Shown here piece by piece: positions 43,362 to 52,332 of a stretch of 64,000 nt of DNA; the first letter of the stretch is position 1; every line of letters begins with the position of its first letter. Both the position numbers and the translations under genes were made by a program. This DNA is from Micromonospora sp. NBC_01699 (lineage in GTDB: Bacteria > Actinomycetota > Actinomycetes > Mycobacteriales > Micromonosporaceae). A model generated the notes under the pieces. That model saw only the letters and a list, made by a program, of their open reading frames with translations. It had not been told where the DNA came from and did not search any database. The stretch spans positions 1,054,001-1,118,000 of the forward strand of contig NZ_CP109199.1 in NCBI RefSeq assembly GCF_036250065.1, read 5' to 3'.

Positions 43362-43499
43362 TTCTCCTCCAGCGGGGATGGTGCGGGGGTCGCTGTTTGC
43401 CTGCACGACGACAGGGATCGCCGACCGTTACAGGTTGTCAGGTTGTCCGCGCGCCGAGTTATTCGTAATTGCTGTCTTGCGAGGGGCCGAGCCGCGTTC

Positions 43500-44597
43500 T
43501 CACCGGCCCGGCGACGGCTCCACCGGGCCCGCGGCCAGGGTCGCCGGGGCGTACCAGGTGCCCACCTGGCGGGCGGCGACGTAGCTCGCCCACGCCGTGA
43601 CGTCGAGTAGCGCCGTGTCGTCCGGGTGCCAGGTACGGAACTCCCGCACCACGTGCTCGTCGACCTGGTAGGACGCGAACGCGGTCAGCAGGGCCAGCCG
43701 GGCGGCGACCTGTTCCGCCGGCGGCATCTCCTCGACCAGCCGCTCACACCAGCGACGGCTCAACCCGGTCTCCTCGCCGCGCCACTGCCCCAGCCGACGC
43801 CGGACCAGGTCCCGTACGGTCGGGGTGAGCGACCGGACGCCGGCCGCCTCGAACGTGGCGTCGGCGCGACCGACCGCCGACGCGATCGCCGGATCCCCGG
43901 CCGCCCACTCCGCCCCGGACGGCAGCGGGGCCGACGGCAGCAGCTCCACCGACCGTCCGGGCAGACGTTCGGCGCGCAGGGTCGAGCGCAGCATGATGCT
44001 GGCGCCGCGCTTGAACCGGCGGCGGCCGGCGGCGTTGAGCCGGGGCGGAATGAGGAAGCTGGACAGGAACACGTTCACCATCCGGCTCAGGTAGTGCATC
44101 GCCACCACCACGCCGACCAGCTCGGCCCGCTCCGCCGGCCCGAACGGCAACACGCCGGCCAGGGCCGCCTCGGGTTGGTGCGCCACCCGGGCCCACGTCG
44201 CCACCAACCGGGTGTGCTCGTCGTCGAGCTCCTCGACCTTGTCGGCGACCAGCGCCTCCGCGTCGTGCTCGGTGCCCAGCTCGTACATGCCGAGGCTGTG
44301 CATGTCCACGCAGTACGGGCAGATGTTGGCCACCGACACCGCGGTCGCCACCGCCTCCTTGGTCTGCCGATCCACCGCTCCGACCGGTAGCAGCGTCTCG
44401 CGCATGAGCATCCAGTACGCGGCGGCCAGGTCCGGCACCGGCGAGTGCAACTGCACCGGTGGGACGACGAGCCCCATCTCCTCCGACACCTGCGCGTACA
44501 CCTCGCCGAGGGTTCCCCTGGCGGCTGCCACCGGAACCGGAGTGACGTACTTGACCTGACGTTGAACCACTGACGCCGCTATCCGCTTGACGACCAT
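43500..44597 (-). CDS. AhpD/carboxymuconolactone-decarboxylase-fold protein, copy 1
   Basis: 365 residues from ATG 44597 (GGGGAGG site). The AhpD-type site is intact: Glu81, C93-P-Y-C96 and His100, the E-x11-CxxC-x3-H proton-relay and thiol pattern of alkylhydroperoxidase D. The rest is helical, about twice the length of a single AhpD domain. The paralogue at 47319 keeps every site residue. Probable thiol-dependent redox role; substrate unknown. Divergent from the DUF5987-GMC operon. Confidence 0.85.
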   Translation of the reverse strand: MVVKRIAASVVQRQVKYVTPVPVAAARGTLGEVYAQVSEEMGLVVPPVQLHSPVPDLAAAYWMLMRETLLPVGAVDRQTKEAVATAVSVANICPYCVDMHSLGMYELGTEHDAEALVADKVEELDDEHTRLVATWARVAHQPEAALAGVLPFGPAERAELVGVVVAMHYLSRMVNVFLSSFLIPPRLNAAGRRRFKRGASIMLRSTLRAERLPGRSVELLPSAPLPSGAEWAAGDPAIASAVGRADATFEAAGVRSLTPTVRDLVRRRLGQWRGEETGLSRRWCERLVEEMPPAEQVAARLALLTAFASYQVDEHVVREFRTWHPDDTALLDVTAWASYVAARQVGTWYAPATLAAGPVEPSPGR

Positions 44598-44972
44598 GTT
44601 GGCCTCCCCTGCCGTGATGCGCGACGAGGTCGCCGGGAGGACCGGGACGCGGTCGCGCTCATCGATGTCAGTATTGGCGCCCCGACCGGCGCCGCAACGG
44701 CCTCCGACCACAATGAGCACGCTGCGAGAAGGCCGTCCGCCGGCCCGACGTGCGCGGCAGGGTGTACGTCGGCACCTGCCGCACGTCAGGAGATGCGCTG
44801 CCATCGGTGCCAATCGGACCATGAGACGTGGCGGATCGATATCGATTCACCGCACGATACCCGAGGCACCATTCCAGCTAATCCTTCCGCATTCGCCCAT
44901 CGGGCCGGGGCGCAATTATCCACCCGGTCCCGGTTTCGATGTGGGGTGACTATTCAGCGCAGGAGGCGACCC
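44598..44972. promoter_or_regulatory. Divergent promoter region of the AhpD-like gene and DUF5987-GMC operon
   Basis: 375 bp without a gene. Sequence near 44820-44900 is less GC-rich and should contain both promoters; no palindrome strong enough to name as an operator is seen. Confidence 0.45.
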
Positions 44973-45539
44973 GTGCAACCCGGTACCACAGAAACGAACC
45001 AATGGAAGATGACGCTGGAGGCGTACGCCGACACGATCGTTCCGGGCGAGCGGCGAACGCCGGACGACCGGGCCATCGCCGGGGTGTCGGTGGGCGGCGG
45101 CGCGGTCGCCTCCGGCGCGGTGGAGCTGCTCGAACTGCCGGGCAGCGGTCTCGGTGAGATGCTCGAAGGCTTCATGGCGATGCTCAACGGCCACGCCGAG
45201 GAGTACGCCGCCGAGCAGTCGCTCACCCTCGACGAGTCGGTTCCCGCCTTCGTCGCGCTGCCGTTCCCCGACCGTACCGCCCTGGTGGTGCGGCTGACCG
45301 CGCAGGACCACCCGGAGAAGGGCGTCTGGATCGGCCTGGCGATGTTCAGCAACATGGCCTTCGACAGCGCCGCCCACATGCCCACCCTCGACGCCCTCGC
45401 CGCCGGCCACCCCGGACTGCTCACGATCGGCTACCTCAAGCCCGAGCCGGACGGCGTCTGGCGGTTCCCGCGCTTCTCGTACGGCCGCGCCCTGTCCCAG
45501 CTCCACCCACACACCACCGCCACCGGGAGTCCCGCATGA
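44973..45539 (+). CDS. DUF5987 protein, small-subunit-like partner of the GMC oxidoreductase
   Basis: 188 residues from GTG 44973, with AGGAGG ahead. It opens MTLEAYADTIVPGER, like small subunits of gluconate-type dehydrogenases, and the stop overlaps the GMC start (ATGA). In C-1027-type clusters a short protein (SgcE8) precedes the oxidoreductase SgcE9 similarly; I suggest, but cannot prove, equivalence. Likely forms a complex with the GMC enzyme. Confidence 0.8.
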   Translation: MQPGTTETNQWKMTLEAYADTIVPGERRTPDDRAIAGVSVGGGAVASGAVELLELPGSGLGEMLEGFMAMLNGHAEEYAAEQSLTLDESVPAFVALPFPDRTALVVRLTAQDHPEKGVWIGLAMFSNMAFDSAAHMPTLDALAAGHPGLLTIGYLKPEPDGVWRFPRFSYGRALSQLHPHTTATGSPA

Positions 45540-47179
45540 CGAGTACGGAACAGACCGACGTCCTGGTGATCGGCAGCGGCTTCGGCGGCGCCATCGCCGC
45601 ATACCACCTGGCCGCCGGTGGTGCGAAGGTGGTCGTCCTCGAACGTGGACCGTGGCTGACGGCGGACGAGTTCGACCAGGACTTCGAGATCGGGAAGTCG
45701 TTCACCCGGATCTTCGACTTCACCCTCGGTGAGGGCATGAGCCTGCTCAGCGGCAACTGCGTCGGCGGCGGCAGTGTCGTCTACTTCGCCACCATGCCGA
45801 GGGCGCCGAAGTTCGTCTTCGAACGCCAGGGCAGCATCGGCCGCCGGATGTGGCCGGCGTCGGTCACCCGGGAAAGCCTCGACCCCTGGTACGACCGGGT
45901 CAGCGAGGCGCTGCCGGTGACGATGACGAGCTGGGACGAGGTCCCATACGCCGGTGGGCTGTGGGCCGCCGCGTGCAACCACGCCGGCCGTACGGCGAAC
46001 CCGGTGCCCTCGGCGGTCGACGTCTCCATGTGCACCAACTGCAACTGGATGATGGCCGGCTGCAAGTTCGACGCGAAGCGGTCCCTGCTGCTCAACTACC
46101 TGCCGGGGGCCATCTCGCACGGCGCCGAGATCCGCCCGCTGCACGAGGTGCAGTACCTGTCGCGCAACGACGACGGCGGCTACCGGGTGCACTACTCGAC
46201 CGTTGACGAGGTCGACTACCGGGTGCACCACACCAGCGGCACGATCGACGCGAAGATCGTCATCCTGGCCGCCGGCGCCGGTGCGACCCCGGTCATCCTG
46301 CAACGTTCCGAGGAGACCCTCGGTGCGATGCCGCACGCCGTCGGCCGCTACTTCTCCGGCAACGGCGAACGCCTCAACACCGCCGTGATGAACGAGGACC
46401 GGGTACGCGACGTGCTCGGCCTGAGCCGGGAGAACGGTCTCGCGTACGCCGCGAACCAGATCGGCCGCGGCCCGGTCGTGGCCACCTGGGACCACCTGGA
46501 CGCGAACCTGCCCGAGTACGAGCGCTTCTCGCTGGAGCAGCTCTACTTCCCGCCGGGTCTCGGCACGATCCTCGCCCAGGTCCCCGACGCCGAGGGCCCG
46601 AGCTGGTTCGGGGTGGAGAAGAAGGAGCTGATGCGGCAGTGGCCGTCCTGGCTGACCATCTTCACCATGTCCGAGGACGACAACGAGGGCGTCTTCGGGC
46701 CGCCGCCGCCGACCGGCAACGCCAACCGGATCTCGCAGCAGATGCTGGGCCAGGGCGCGTTGACGTACCGGCCGACGAAGAACACCCGACGCGGCTGGGA
46801 CCTCTCCGACGCCGAGGTCAGGGAGATCCTGGAGAAGGACGGTCTGTCCCGGGTCATGCCGTGGACGAACGACGTGGTCGGTGCGTACACGGTGCACCCG
46901 CTGTCGTCCTGCCGGATCGGTGACGACCCGGAGACCTCGGCCCTGGACGAGCGGCACGAGCTGCGCAACCACCCCGGCATCTTCGTCACCGACGGCTCGG
47001 CGGTGCCGGGTGCGCTGACGGTGAATCCGGCGCTGACCATCGCCGCCCTGGCCGAGCGGGCCATGCCGGGCATCGTCCGGGCCGCCCGGGAACGCGGGGT
47101 GGCGGTCACGTACGTCGGTTCGCTGCCGGGCGCGGACGCCGGTCAGGCGACCCGTACCCCGAGCCTGGATCTCGTCTGA
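45536..47179 (+). CDS. GMC-family FAD oxidoreductase (SgcE9-like)
   Basis: 547 residues. FAD-binding GSGFGG at 13-18 with VVLERG following, a Cys-rich SMCTNCNWMMAGC segment (about 163-175), and a C-terminal GMC_oxred_C part (VHPLSSCRIGDD with the catalytic-type His, then VTDGSAVPGALTVNPALTI). It oxidises an alcohol or C-H group using FAD, probably on the enediyne core. SgcE9 of C-1027 is the likely counterpart. Confidence 0.9.
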   Translation: MTSTEQTDVLVIGSGFGGAIAAYHLAAGGAKVVVLERGPWLTADEFDQDFEIGKSFTRIFDFTLGEGMSLLSGNCVGGGSVVYFATMPRAPKFVFERQGSIGRRMWPASVTRESLDPWYDRVSEALPVTMTSWDEVPYAGGLWAAACNHAGRTANPVPSAVDVSMCTNCNWMMAGCKFDAKRSLLLNYLPGAISHGAEIRPLHEVQYLSRNDDGGYRVHYSTVDEVDYRVHHTSGTIDAKIVILAAGAGATPVILQRSEETLGAMPHAVGRYFSGNGERLNTAVMNEDRVRDVLGLSRENGLAYAANQIGRGPVVATWDHLDANLPEYERFSLEQLYFPPGLGTILAQVPDAEGPSWFGVEKKELMRQWPSWLTIFTMSEDDNEGVFGPPPPTGNANRISQQMLGQGALTYRPTKNTRRGWDLSDAEVREILEKDGLSRVMPWTNDVVGAYTVHPLSSCRIGDDPETSALDERHELRNHPGIFVTDGSAVPGALTVNPALTIAALAERAMPGIVRAARERGVAVTYVGSLPGADAGQATRTPSLDLV

Positions 47180-47186
47180 TCCCGTC

Positions 47187-47217
47187 GGCACCGTCCCCCG
47201 CAGGCGGGGACGGTGCC
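47187..47217 (+). terminator. Hairpin terminator after the GMC gene
   Basis: Perfect 12-bp stem GGCACCGTCCCC (47187-47198) with 47206-47217, 7-base loop, 8 bp after the stop. Confidence 0.7.
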
Positions 47218-47318
47218 GGCATGCTGTGCGGCCGCCGTCGCGGCCGGTTTCCGGGCGACACCGGGAACCGGCCGGGCGGCCGATCCCCCCACCCGCTCCT
47301 GATCGGAAGGGAACCCGC

Positions 47319-48431
47319 ATGAGTGGGTTGCTCGAACGGGCGACGCGCCGCCCGGCCACCGCACACGTACGACACGTCCAGGCGGTCCCGCCGCCGGCCG
47401 CGACCGGGTTGGTTGCCCAGGTGTACCAGCAGGTCGAACGGGACTTCGGCATGCTCGCACCCCCGGTCAGCCTGCACTCGCCGGCACCGGCGGCACTCGC
47501 CGCGTCCTGGCTGATGCTGCGCGAGGCGCTCGTCGCCAAGGGGGCGGCGACCCGCGAGGCCAAGGAGGCCGTCGCCGCCGCCGTGTCGGTCGCGAACCGG
47601 TGCCCGTACTGCGTCGAGGTGCACGGCGCCACGCTGCGCGGACTGCTGCGCGGCGAGTCGGCGTTGGCCGTGGCCGAGCAGCGCTGGGACGAGGTGACCG
47701 ATCCGAAGCTGCGGGCCATCGCGCAGTGGGCCGGCGGATCCGGACCGGGCGCCGCCGGGTCCGCCCCGGCCTCCGCCCCGGTGCCGTTCAGCGCGGCGGA
47801 GGCGCCCGAGCTGATCGGGGTCGCGGTGACGTTCCACTACGTGAACCGCATGGTCAACATCTTCCTCGCCGACTCGCCGTTGCCGGCCGGCATTCCCGGT
47901 CCGGCCCGGTCCGGCGTACGCCGGATGGCCGCCTGGCTGATGGGCTCGCTGGCCCGCCGTACGGTCGAACCGGGGGACTCGTTGCCGTTGCTGCCGGCGG
48001 CCCCGCCCCCGGCGGACCTGCACTGGGCCGCCGGTAACCCGGTCGTCGCCGATGCCTTCGCCCGTGCGTACGCGGCCATCGACGCCGGTGCCCCGACGGT
48101 GCCGGCGGCGGTCCGTACGCTGATCCGGGAACGTCTGGCCGACCCGACCGCGCAACCGCCGGGGCTCAGCGCCCGCGCCTGGGCCGACGCGGCCGTCGCG
48201 GACCTGCCGGCGGAGCAACGCCCGGCCGCTCGGCTCGGTCTGGTGACCGCGTTCGCGTCCGCCCAGGTCGGCACGGACCTGGTCGACGACTTCCGGCGGG
48301 CCCACCCCGGCGACGACACGCTGATCGCCTTCACCGCGTGGGCCAGCCTGGCCGCGGCCCGACAGATCGCCGCGACCCTGACCGGTGCCGGTACGCCCGT
48401 GCCCCCGGCCCTGCCGCACCTAGAAGCATGA
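47319..48431 (+). CDS. AhpD/carboxymuconolactone-decarboxylase-fold protein, copy 2
   Basis: 370 residues from ATG 47319 (GGAAGGG site). Paralogue of the 43500 gene with the same site: Glu83, C95-P-Y-C98, His102, and the shared FHYVNRMVNIFL helix. Its stop overlaps the MFS exporter start (ATGA), so enzyme and exporter are made together, which suggests a link to handling or detoxifying the exported product. Confidence 0.86.
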   Translation: MSGLLERATRRPATAHVRHVQAVPPPAATGLVAQVYQQVERDFGMLAPPVSLHSPAPAALAASWLMLREALVAKGAATREAKEAVAAAVSVANRCPYCVEVHGATLRGLLRGESALAVAEQRWDEVTDPKLRAIAQWAGGSGPGAAGSAPASAPVPFSAAEAPELIGVAVTFHYVNRMVNIFLADSPLPAGIPGPARSGVRRMAAWLMGSLARRTVEPGDSLPLLPAAPPPADLHWAAGNPVVADAFARAYAAIDAGAPTVPAAVRTLIRERLADPTAQPPGLSARAWADAAVADLPAEQRPAARLGLVTAFASAQVGTDLVDDFRRAHPGDDTLIAFTAWASLAAARQIAATLTGAGTPVPPALPHLEA

Positions 48432-50056
48432 CCACGACCAGGCCGGTCAACCCGTGGGCCGCCCTTGCCGTGCTCTGCCTGGGCAACTTCCTGATCCTGC
48501 TCGACACCAGCATCGTCAACACCGCCGCGCCGGTGATGATGAGCTCGCTCGACACCGGCATCGGCACCGTGCTGTGGGTGCTCAACGGGTACCTGCTGGC
48601 CCTGTCCACCCTGCTGATCGTCTTCGGTCGGCTCGGTGACCTGGTCGGTCCGCGCGCGGTGTTCGTCGGCGGGCTCGCCGTGTTCGCGCTCGCCTCGGCG
48701 TTCTGCGGCGCGGCGCAGAGCCCCGGCCAGCTCATCGCCGCCCGGGTGCTCCAGGGCATCGGCGCCGCGGCACTGCTGCCGCAGGCGCTGGTGCTGGTCT
48801 CGGCCATCTTCCCGCCGGCTCGCCGGGGTGCGGCGTTCGGCATTTTCACCGCCGTCGCCGGCATCGCGGCGGTCAGTGGCCCGACCGTCGGCGGCCTGAT
48901 CGTCACCCACCTCGGCTGGCAGTGGATCTTCTACGTCAACGTGCCGCTCTGCCTCGCCGGCATCGCGCTGGCGCTGCGGCTGGTCCCGGACCTGCGCCAG
49001 CCGCGACCGAAGAGCTTCGACCCGGTGGGTCTGGTGCTGGCCACCCTCGGCCTCAGCGGCCTGGTGTACGCGCTGGTCGAGGGGGAGCGGCACCACTGGG
49101 GCAGTGTCGCCGGCCCGGTGACGATCCCGATGATCCTGCTCGCCGCCGGCCTGCTGCTCGGGCTGTTCGTGCTCTGGGAACGCCGCCAGCCCGAACCGTT
49201 GATCCCGCTCGGGCTGCTGCGCAACCGGGACTACACGATCGCCACCGTCATCACCCTGATCACCTCGTTCGCCCTCTACGGTTTCCTGCTCCTGTTCGTC
49301 ATCGAAACCCAGACCCTGTACGGCATGACGCCGCTGGAGTCCGGCCTCGTCGCGCTGCCGTGGACGATCACGCTCAGCGCGGTTGCCCCGGTGGCGGGCC
49401 GGCTCGCCGATCGGGTCGGTGGCCGGATCCTGCTCGTGATCGGGCTGGCGGCGTTCGCGGCCGGGGTGCTGGGCATGGCGTTCCTGCCGACCCGGGACTC
49501 GTCCGTGTGGGTCTTCGTCGCGCCCCTGGTCCTGATCGGCATCGGGATGGGTGCGGCGATCGCACCGACGACCACCGAGGCGATGCGCAGTGTCGCCCCG
49601 GCGCAGGCCGGGGCCGCCTCCGGGGTGCTCAACACGGCCCGCCAACTGGGCGCGGTGCTCGGTGCCGCGGTGATCGGCGCGGTGCTACAGAACCGGCTGG
49701 TGTCCGCCCTGGAGCAGACCGCGCGCCAGCAGGCGGCCGGGCTGCCACCGGCGGAACGGCCGGGTTTCCTGGCCGGCATCGCCGACGCCACCGAGGACGG
49801 GTTGCGGCTGGGCAGCGGTCAGCAGGGCGGTTTCACCGTCCCGGACCAGCTTCCGGCGGACGTGGCCGAACGGGTCGAGCGTTCGGCGGCCGACGCGTTC
49901 GGCGACGCGCTGCTCGCCGCGGCCCGTCCGACGCTGGCCGTGGTCGCCGGCGCGCTGCTGTTCGGCAGTCTGCTCGCCATTTTGATGAGCCGGCGGGTCC
50001 GGTCGGACCGGGTGCCGGCGCACCGGCCGGACGGGGTGACCGCCGGGCACCGATAG
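48428..50056 (+). CDS. MFS exporter, DHA2/EmrB-QacA type
   Basis: 542 residues with about 14 membrane segments. Motif A (GRLGDLVGPRAVF), the helix-1 D1 motif LLDTSIVNTAAP and the antiporter motif C (AVSGPTVGGLI) are present. These proton-coupled exporters commonly give self-resistance in antibiotic clusters (SgcB in C-1027). Coupled to the AhpD-like protein and followed by a strong bidirectional terminator, it marks the likely right edge of the cluster. Confidence 0.92.
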   Translation: MTTTRPVNPWAALAVLCLGNFLILLDTSIVNTAAPVMMSSLDTGIGTVLWVLNGYLLALSTLLIVFGRLGDLVGPRAVFVGGLAVFALASAFCGAAQSPGQLIAARVLQGIGAAALLPQALVLVSAIFPPARRGAAFGIFTAVAGIAAVSGPTVGGLIVTHLGWQWIFYVNVPLCLAGIALALRLVPDLRQPRPKSFDPVGLVLATLGLSGLVYALVEGERHHWGSVAGPVTIPMILLAAGLLLGLFVLWERRQPEPLIPLGLLRNRDYTIATVITLITSFALYGFLLLFVIETQTLYGMTPLESGLVALPWTITLSAVAPVAGRLADRVGGRILLVIGLAAFAAGVLGMAFLPTRDSSVWVFVAPLVLIGIGMGAAIAPTTTEAMRSVAPAQAGAASGVLNTARQLGAVLGAAVIGAVLQNRLVSALEQTARQQAAGLPPAERPGFLAGIADATEDGLRLGSGQQGGFTVPDQLPADVAERVERSAADAFGDALLAAARPTLAVVAGALLFGSLLAILMSRRVRSDRVPAHRPDGVTAGHR

Positions 50057-50076
50057 TCGTCACTCCTGGGGGAACG

Positions 50077-50112
50077 CCGAACGCCGGCCGGTTCGCACCG
50101 GCCGGCGTTCGG
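50077..50112. terminator. Bidirectional hairpin terminator at the cluster edge
   Basis: Perfect 16-bp stem, 50077-50092 with 50097-50112, TCGC loop, between the convergent MFS and TIGR03084 genes. Confidence 0.8.
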
Positions 50113-50123
50113 TGTGTCGAGGG

Positions 50124-50930
50124 TCAGGAACGCTGCGCGGCGGCGAACTGCCCCGGCTTGCGGCCCGGCCCGGCCGGGCCACGGTAGGCCTGGGCGATGT
50201 TGAGCCACTGCTCGGCGTCCGGCCCGGTGGCGACCAGGGCCAGGTCGTCGCGGTGCCGCCGCCTGGTGACGAGCAGGCAGAAGTCGGCGGCCGGGCCGGT
50301 GATCCGCTGCTCGGCGTCCTCCGGGCCGCTGACGAACGGTGCCCCCGACGGCAGGGTCAGTTCGAACCGGAACTCCACCTCCGGCGGGGTCAGATCCCGG
50401 GCCAGGTAACCGAAGTCCCAGGTCCGGACCGCGAATCCGACCAGGTGCGCGATCCGGTCGGTGAATTCCCGCCGTACGCCGAGCGCGTCGGCGATGTCCT
50501 GGCCGTGCCCGAACAACTCCATCATCCCGGCGGCGGCGAGCACCGGCGCGGGCAGCGGGCGGACCAGCCACGGTACGAGCTTGCCGGCCGGGACCGACGC
50601 CAGCGCCTGCTCGGCGTTCGCCCGCTCGGTACGCCAGAGGCCCAGCAGCACCTTCGGCGGCGCGGCCAGGAACGGTGCCATCGCCCCGGCGACGTTGGCG
50701 TTGAAGTCATTGCTGAGCCGGCTCGTCATCGCCGTGAACTCGTCCGGGCGGGCGGCGGCCAGGGTCGCCATCCGGAAGGTCGCGGCGAGGTGGGCGACCT
50801 GGTGGGCGACCGTCCAGCCATCCGCCGGGGTGGGCAGACTCCACTGGCTCTCGTCGATGTTCGCCACCAGACCGTCGATGTCGTTCCCGTCGGCGATCAA
50901 GGCGGGGATCACGTTCTCCGGTGTTGTCAC
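50124..50930 (-). CDS. TIGR03084 / mycothiol-dependent DinB-like protein
   Basis: 268 residues, GTG start with GAGGAG. The DinB/MDMPI four-helix fold is shown by DGWTVAHQVAHLA near 38-50 (metal His) and ELFGHGQDIADALG (about 138-151), matching maleylpyruvate-isomerase-like TIGR03084 proteins. These use a metal and, in actinomycetes, often mycothiol. Specific substrate unknown. It follows the cluster's exporter convergently and may or may not belong to the pathway. Confidence 0.85.
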   Translation of the reverse strand: MTTPENVIPALIADGNDIDGLVANIDESQWSLPTPADGWTVAHQVAHLAATFRMATLAAARPDEFTAMTSRLSNDFNANVAGAMAPFLAAPPKVLLGLWRTERANAEQALASVPAGKLVPWLVRPLPAPVLAAAGMMELFGHGQDIADALGVRREFTDRIAHLVGFAVRTWDFGYLARDLTPPEVEFRFELTLPSGAPFVSGPEDAEQRITGPAADFCLLVTRRRHRDDLALVATGPDAEQWLNIAQAYRGPAGPGRKPGQFAAAQRS

Positions 50931-51329
50931 GCGTGTCTCCTCTCACTCGGTCGGCTGGTGTCCGGTTCGCCGGGGGACGGACCGGGCCCGCCGCGGCACC
51001 GGCCCGCCCGGTCACCCGCGCGGTCCGGCTCGGGCGATGAGCACGCCGACCGCTCCATCGATGCAGTCCGATCAAGCTTCGCCTCGGCCGACCCACGCTG
51101 TCTTCTCTGTGCATGCGGAGTCTCCATTCGCGCACGATGACCCGCCCGCGCGATTTCCGGAATGGCAGATCCGGCAAGCTGGAAGAACACCGATCGGGCA
51201 ATTTGCCCTACGGTCGAAAAACGCGGGTGTACGCCGAGTCTCGACATCCGCCGCGCACTCGCAATTCCGCGAATTGTTCCCGAAAAACGGTTGCCGGTGG
51301 CGTACCGGCGGCTGGCGGCCCGGCCCTGG
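50931..51329. other. Gene-free interval
   Basis: 399 bp holding the promoter of the TIGR03084 gene. A less GC-rich stretch (about 51150-51270) is present; no gene, RNA or repeat is seen. Confidence 0.5.
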
Positions 51330-52238
51330 TCAACGCCCGGAGGGCTGGCTGTCCGCCGTCTCCCGCAGCGCTCCGAGCAGGCCGTGCAGCGCCGGCTGGG
51401 CCGGTGACGACTCCCGCACGGCGGCGTAGATGACGCGCACCGGAACGGGGTTGCGGACCCGGCGTACGACAACGGCCGGGTGGCGGTTGCCCAGTCCCAT
51501 CTCCGGCACCAGGCTCACGCCGAGTCCGGCGGCGACAAAGCCCTGCGCGGTGGCGTAGTCCTCGCTCTGCACTCCGAACTCCGGTCGGAAGCCGGCCGAC
51601 GCGCAGGCGTCGAGAACCGCGTCGAGGCAGGGTCCGGGCCATTCGCTGCCGACCCATGCTTCATCGGCCAGGTCGGCCAGTTCGAGCACCCGTTTCGCGG
51701 CGAGCCGGTGCCCCCGGGGCAGTACGGCGGCGTACCGGTCGTCGAGCAGGTGGGTGAACCGGATCCCGTCGCCGGTCAACCGGTCGGGGGACCGGACCAC
51801 TATGGCCAGGTCCGCCCCGCCCTGCTTCAGTTCCGGCAGCGACTGCTCGGGTTCACCCAACCGCAGCTCGACCCGGACGTCGGGGTGGGCGCGGCGGAAC
51901 CGGGCCACCGCCGGTGCCACCAGGCTCGCCCCGGCGGTGGCGAAGTAGCGCACCGCCAGCCGTCCGGTCCGCCCGGCCCGCAGGTCGGCCAGTGCGGTCT
52001 CCGCCTCGGCGACCTGTTCACCGATGGCGGCGGCGTAGTCGTTGAGCAGCCGGCCGGCGTCGGTCGGCCGTACGCCGCGCCCGGTCCGCTCCAGCAGCGC
52101 GAGCCCGGCCTCCCTTTCCAGCACGGTGATCTGTTGGCTGACCGCCGAGGGGGTGTAGCCGAGGTCGCGGGCGGCCGCGGTGACCGAACCGCTGGTCACG
52201 ACCGCCCGGAGCAACTGCATTCGCCGTACGTCAAGCAT
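51330..52238 (-). CDS. LysR-family transcriptional regulator
   Basis: 302 residues from ATG 52238, chosen for AGGTGAG four bases upstream. N-terminal helix-turn-helix (MQLLRAVVTSGSVTAAARDLG, then PSAVSQQI) and a periplasmic-binding-like effector domain. Its start is 94 bp from the divergent EamA transporter, the typical LysR arrangement, so it should control that gene. Confidence 0.92.
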   Translation of the reverse strand: MLDVRRMQLLRAVVTSGSVTAAARDLGYTPSAVSQQITVLEREAGLALLERTGRGVRPTDAGRLLNDYAAAIGEQVAEAETALADLRAGRTGRLAVRYFATAGASLVAPAVARFRRAHPDVRVELRLGEPEQSLPELKQGGADLAIVVRSPDRLTGDGIRFTHLLDDRYAAVLPRGHRLAAKRVLELADLADEAWVGSEWPGPCLDAVLDACASAGFRPEFGVQSEDYATAQGFVAAGLGVSLVPEMGLGNRHPAVVVRRVRNPVPVRVIYAAVRESSPAQPALHGLLGALRETADSQPSGR

Positions 52239-52332
52239 GTAGCTCACCTTAACGCTCCATGCAGATCTTTTCGCTTGTCTTACACCTGCTTCCGGGACAC
52301 GGTGAACGTCAGTCCACCCTCAGGAGGCAACG

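Noticed and set aside
47837-49645. Long minus-strand frame opposite the AhpD-like and MFS genes
   Set aside because: His/Gln/Arg-rich shadow; the plus strand encodes an unmistakable exporter.
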